Below, one piece after another: positions 34,997-37,218 of a stretch of 37,218 bases of DNA. The position numbers and the translations under genes are program-made. Origin of the DNA: Dyella silvatica (lineage in GTDB: Bacteria; Pseudomonadota; Gammaproteobacteria; Xanthomonadales; Rhodanobacteraceae). The stretch covers positions 1-37,218 of the forward strand of contig NZ_JAPDPE010000044.1 of assembly GCF_026283955.1 (NCBI RefSeq). The letters run 5' to 3'. The notes below the pieces were generated by a model. It made no database searches and was not told the origin of the DNA. It saw nothing but the letters and a program-made list of their open reading frames with translations. How positions within the stretch are numbered: the first letter of the stretch is position 1; each line of letters starts with the position of its first letter.

Positions 34997-35824
34997 TTAC
35001 GCCTCGATATCCGCTGTCGACTCGTCGTTGTTGCTAAGCCGCTTCACCCGCTGCCATAGCGCTTCTTGCGCGGCCAGATCGCGTTCGGCCATGGGCTGCC
35101 CTTCGGCGACGGCCAACTGCTCCATCTGGCGAAAGCGCCGTTCGAATTTTGCATTCGCGTGCCGCAGCGCCTGCGAAAAATCGACCCCGGCATGGCGGGC
35201 CAGATTCACGCTAACAAACAGCACATCGCCAATTTCATCTTGCAAGCGCTCATGATCGCCGCCGTGCGCGAATTCGGCACGCACCTCGGCGACCTCTTCC
35301 GTCAGCTTGTCCAGCACCGGCTGCGCATCGGGCCAGTCGAAACCGACGGTGGCGGCACGTTGCTGCAACTTCAGTGCGCGCTTCCACTCGGGCAAGCCAC
35401 TGGAAATACCGGCCAGGGCACTATGATCGACCGCCGCACCTTTGGCCGCACGCTCGTCGGCCTTGATCTCTTCCCAGGCCTGCATCTGCGCATCGAGGTT
35501 GGCGTAGCTCACATCGCCGAACACATGCGGGTGCCGGCGCAGCATTTTCTCGCTGATGGCATGGGCGACGTCGCTGAAATCGAACAAGCCGGCCTCTTTC
35601 GCCATCTGCGCATGAAACACCACCTGCAATAACAGATCACCCAGCTCATCGCGCAAATCGTGCCAGTCCTTGCGATCGATGGCATCGGCCACTTCGTAGG
35701 CTTCTTCGATGGTGTAAGGCGCAATCGTGTCGAAGTTCTGCAACACGTCCCACGGGCAACCGCGCTCGGGATCGCGCAGGCGGGTCATGATGGCGAGCAA
35801 ATCGTCGAGGCTGTGCTTGGTCAT
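34997..35824 (-). CDS. mazG: nucleoside triphosphate pyrophosphohydrolase MazG
   Basis: A 275-residue all-alpha hydrolase that removes aberrant NTPs and, in E. coli, influences ppGpp level. Both MazG domains are present: domain 1 has YTIEEAYEVADAI and DELGDLLLQVVFHA (ExxE...ExxD metal sites). Domain 2 has LTEEVAEVRAEF and DEIGDVLFVSVNLARH. The start at 35824 shares ATGA with the cysQ stop codon, so it is coupled. A longer frame upstream to 35860 would overlap cysQ and is not needed. The C-terminal ten residues (NNDESTADIEA) are acidic and unlike the core. It is the last gene of nudE-cysQ-mazG. Confidence 0.95.
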   Translation of the reverse strand: MTKHSLDDLLAIMTRLRDPERGCPWDVLQNFDTIAPYTIEEAYEVADAIDRKDWHDLRDELGDLLLQVVFHAQMAKEAGLFDFSDVAHAISEKMLRRHPHVFGDVSYANLDAQMQAWEEIKADERAAKGAAVDHSALAGISSGLPEWKRALKLQQRAATVGFDWPDAQPVLDKLTEEVAEVRAEFAHGGDHERLQDEIGDVLFVSVNLARHAGVDFSQALRHANAKFERRFRQMEQLAVAEGQPMAERDLAAQEALWQRVKRLSNNDESTADIEA

Positions 35825-36645
35825 CCGTCCACTACCAGCTCGCGCAGGCGACCAGACCAATCGATGGCACGGTCGCCCACGGCGATAAATTCAGGGTTGA
35901 GCAACGACTCGCCACGGTTGTAACGCAGCGGCTCGCCTTGCAGGTCGAGCACCGCGCCGCCGGCTTCTTCCAGCACGCACTGCGCGGCGGCGGTATCCCA
36001 TTCGCTGGTCGGGCCACGACGCAAATAGACGTCTGCCTCGCCACGCGCGATCAAACAAAACTTCAGCGACGAGCCCAGCGGCCGGGATTGAAAATCATCA
36101 CCGAGCAAAGCCTGCAGCAACGGCAGGCCGCGACCGCCATGCGAACGGCTGCCCGCCACCATCGGCGGCTTGGCCAGATCGCGCGTCACAATGCCCAGCC
36201 AGGGCTCATCGGCCTGCACTTGCAGCCAGGCGCCCTGCCCTGCGGCAGCGGCATACAGCTCTCCGCCAACCGGTGCCAGCACCACCCCCAATACCGGCCG
36301 GTGATTGTCGATCAAGGCGATATTCACGCTGAACTCGCCGTTGCGCTTGACGAATTCGCGAGTGCCATCGAGCGGATCGACCAGCCAATAGCGCTGCCAG
36401 GTCTGGCGCTCGCTCCATGCCGCAGCGCATGCCTCTTCAGACAGCACCGGCAAGACCAGCTCAAGTTGCGCCAGCGCCGCCACGATCACCCGCTGCGCGG
36501 CCAGGTCGGCGGCGGTCACCGGCGAGCTGTCCGACTTATGCATGACTTCGAAATCTTCGCGGTAAACCGTCAGGATCGCCTCGCCAGCCGCGCGGGCGAT
36601 CGCGGCGACCTGGCGCAGCAAGGCAGAAATCGGTGCTTCACTCAT
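35821..36645 (-). CDS. cysQ: 3'(2'),5'-bisphosphate nucleotidase CysQ
   Basis: A 274-residue inositol-monophosphatase-like enzyme that hydrolyses adenosine 3',5'-bisphosphate, a byproduct of sulfate assimilation and acyl-carrier modification. Metal-binding signature DPLDGTREF starts at Asp90, with the upstream Glu70 in LSEEACA and the family GEFSVNIALI. The C-terminal motif EWDTAAAQCVLEEAGGAV supplies the last metal ligand. Both ends overlap neighbours by ATGA (nudE before, mazG after). The start at 36645 is fixed by that overlap. Length is usual for the family. Confidence 0.95.
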   Translation of the reverse strand: MSEAPISALLRQVAAIARAAGEAILTVYREDFEVMHKSDSSPVTAADLAAQRVIVAALAQLELVLPVLSEEACAAAWSERQTWQRYWLVDPLDGTREFVKRNGEFSVNIALIDNHRPVLGVVLAPVGGELYAAAAGQGAWLQVQADEPWLGIVTRDLAKPPMVAGSRSHGGRGLPLLQALLGDDFQSRPLGSSLKFCLIARGEADVYLRRGPTSEWDTAAAQCVLEEAGGAVLDLQGEPLRYNRGESLLNPEFIAVGDRAIDWSGRLRELVVDG

Positions 36646-37199
36646 GCTGGACGGAACCGTCCGGCGAGGTACTCGCGAGCCATGAACAAGGCAGCGATCG
36701 AACGCCCTTCGGTGACATCGTCGCGGGCAATCAAGGTATGCAGCTCAGTCATTTTCCACGGCACCACGTCGAGCTCCTCAGGCTCATCGCCCACCAGCCG
36801 CTCGGGATAGAGATCCTGCGCCAGCACCACATGCGCCATGTGGCTCATGTATGACGGCGACAACGAGAGGTTATGCAAAATCTTCAGCTTGCGCGCGCCG
36901 TAGCCGACTTCTTCTTTCAGCTCGCGGTCGGCGCCTTGCTCCGCGGTTTCGTCACGATCGAGGCGCCCTTTGGGCAAGCTCAATTCATAGCGTCCCACGC
37001 CAGCGCCATATTCGCGCACCAGCAGCACGGTCTCGTCGTCCAGCATGGGTACGATGATCACCGCCCCCATGCCTCCGCCCTTCAGCCGCTCGTAGGTACG
37101 GCGTTCGCCGTTGGAAAATTCCAGATCGAGCTGCTCGACACGCAGAAAACTGCTGTCCTGCAGATCGCGGGTAGCGTGGATGATTGGTGGCTTGCGCAT
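36642..37199 (-). CDS. nudE: Nudix ADP-compound hydrolase NudE
   Basis: A 185-residue Nudix hydrolase that splits ADP-ribose, diadenosine polyphosphates or NADH into AMP and a phosphorylated moiety. The Nudix box is complete: G78, E84, R92, E93, E96, E97 and G99 within GRLDRDETAEQGADRELKEE. The N-terminal TYERLKGGGMGAVIIVP and downstream YMSHMAHVVLAQDLYPERL are typical of NudE. It is the first gene of the coupled nudE-cysQ-mazG set on the minus strand; the promoter is outside or in the last 19 bases of the window. The three enzymes all clear nucleotide byproducts, so a common house-cleaning role fits. Confidence 0.95.
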   Translation of the reverse strand: MRKPPIIHATRDLQDSSFLRVEQLDLEFSNGERRTYERLKGGGMGAVIIVPMLDDETVLLVREYGAGVGRYELSLPKGRLDRDETAEQGADRELKEEVGYGARKLKILHNLSLSPSYMSHMAHVVLAQDLYPERLVGDEPEELDVVPWKMTELHTLIARDDVTEGRSIAALFMAREYLAGRFRPA

Positions 37200-37218
37200 C
37201 CGCGCATTGTAGCCGTCT

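Overview
The window is about 37 kb of GC-rich chromosomal DNA, apparently from a gammaproteobacterium of the Xanthomonadales/Lysobacterales group, most like Rhodanobacteraceae (Dyella, Rhodanobacter or Frateuria type). This is inferred from the many TonB-dependent receptors, the RegB/RegA pair, the nudE-cysQ-mazG block, the fused 3-oxoacid CoA-transferase beside polysaccharide genes, and the style of the intergenic repeats. No rRNA, tRNA, CRISPR array, prophage or transposase was seen.

Layout. 1-5 kb: the 3' part of a secreted-type S9 peptidase, then a large TonB-dependent receptor closed by a strong terminator. 5-7.6 kb (minus strand): lemA, two TPM-domain genes and a diacylglycerol kinase. 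7.9-11.5 kb: a POT peptide transporter, then a RegB-like redox sensor kinase (with a likely N-terminal frameshift) and its RegA-like regulator. 11.5-12.4 kb: a gene-free stretch with two inverted copies of a modular repeat. The copies share an almost invariant backbone, but several hairpin stems have been replaced with pairing kept. 12.4-16.3 kb: a three-gene cassette (TonB receptor, Cys/His-rich Asp-box propeller, thioredoxin-like protein), possibly for metal or cofactor handling. 16.4-17.6 kb: a PIG-V-like membrane mannosyltransferase. 17.8-19.9 kb (minus): a periplasmic isoaspartyl peptidase and a secreted beta-helix protein with a structured leader.

20.5-25.5 kb is a lower-GC surface-polysaccharide island: a Gfo/Idh/MocA oxidoreductase, a tiny open frame, a Wzt-type ABC ATPase with a carbohydrate-binding tail but no permease in view, a variant PIG-L deacetylase, and a glycosyltransferase with a coiled-coil tail built of 14-residue repeats. 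The last three genes overlap by ATGA and are probably translationally coupled. It is followed by the fused CoA-transferase.

27-37 kb is housekeeping: an OmpR-type two-component pair, tesA divergent from ybbA-ybbP with physically overlapping start codons, an ArsB/NhaD/SLC13-like permease, a GSG-repeat (DUF2807/DUF4097-like) secreted protein, and the tightly coupled minus-strand operon nudE-cysQ-mazG.

The points most worth following up are the inverted repeat pair with hypervariable but compensated hairpins, the receptor/CECC-propeller/thioredoxin cassette, the RegB frameshift, and the orphan Wzt/PIG-L/coiled-coil glycosyltransferase unit. All family assignments come from reading motifs; no database search was run.
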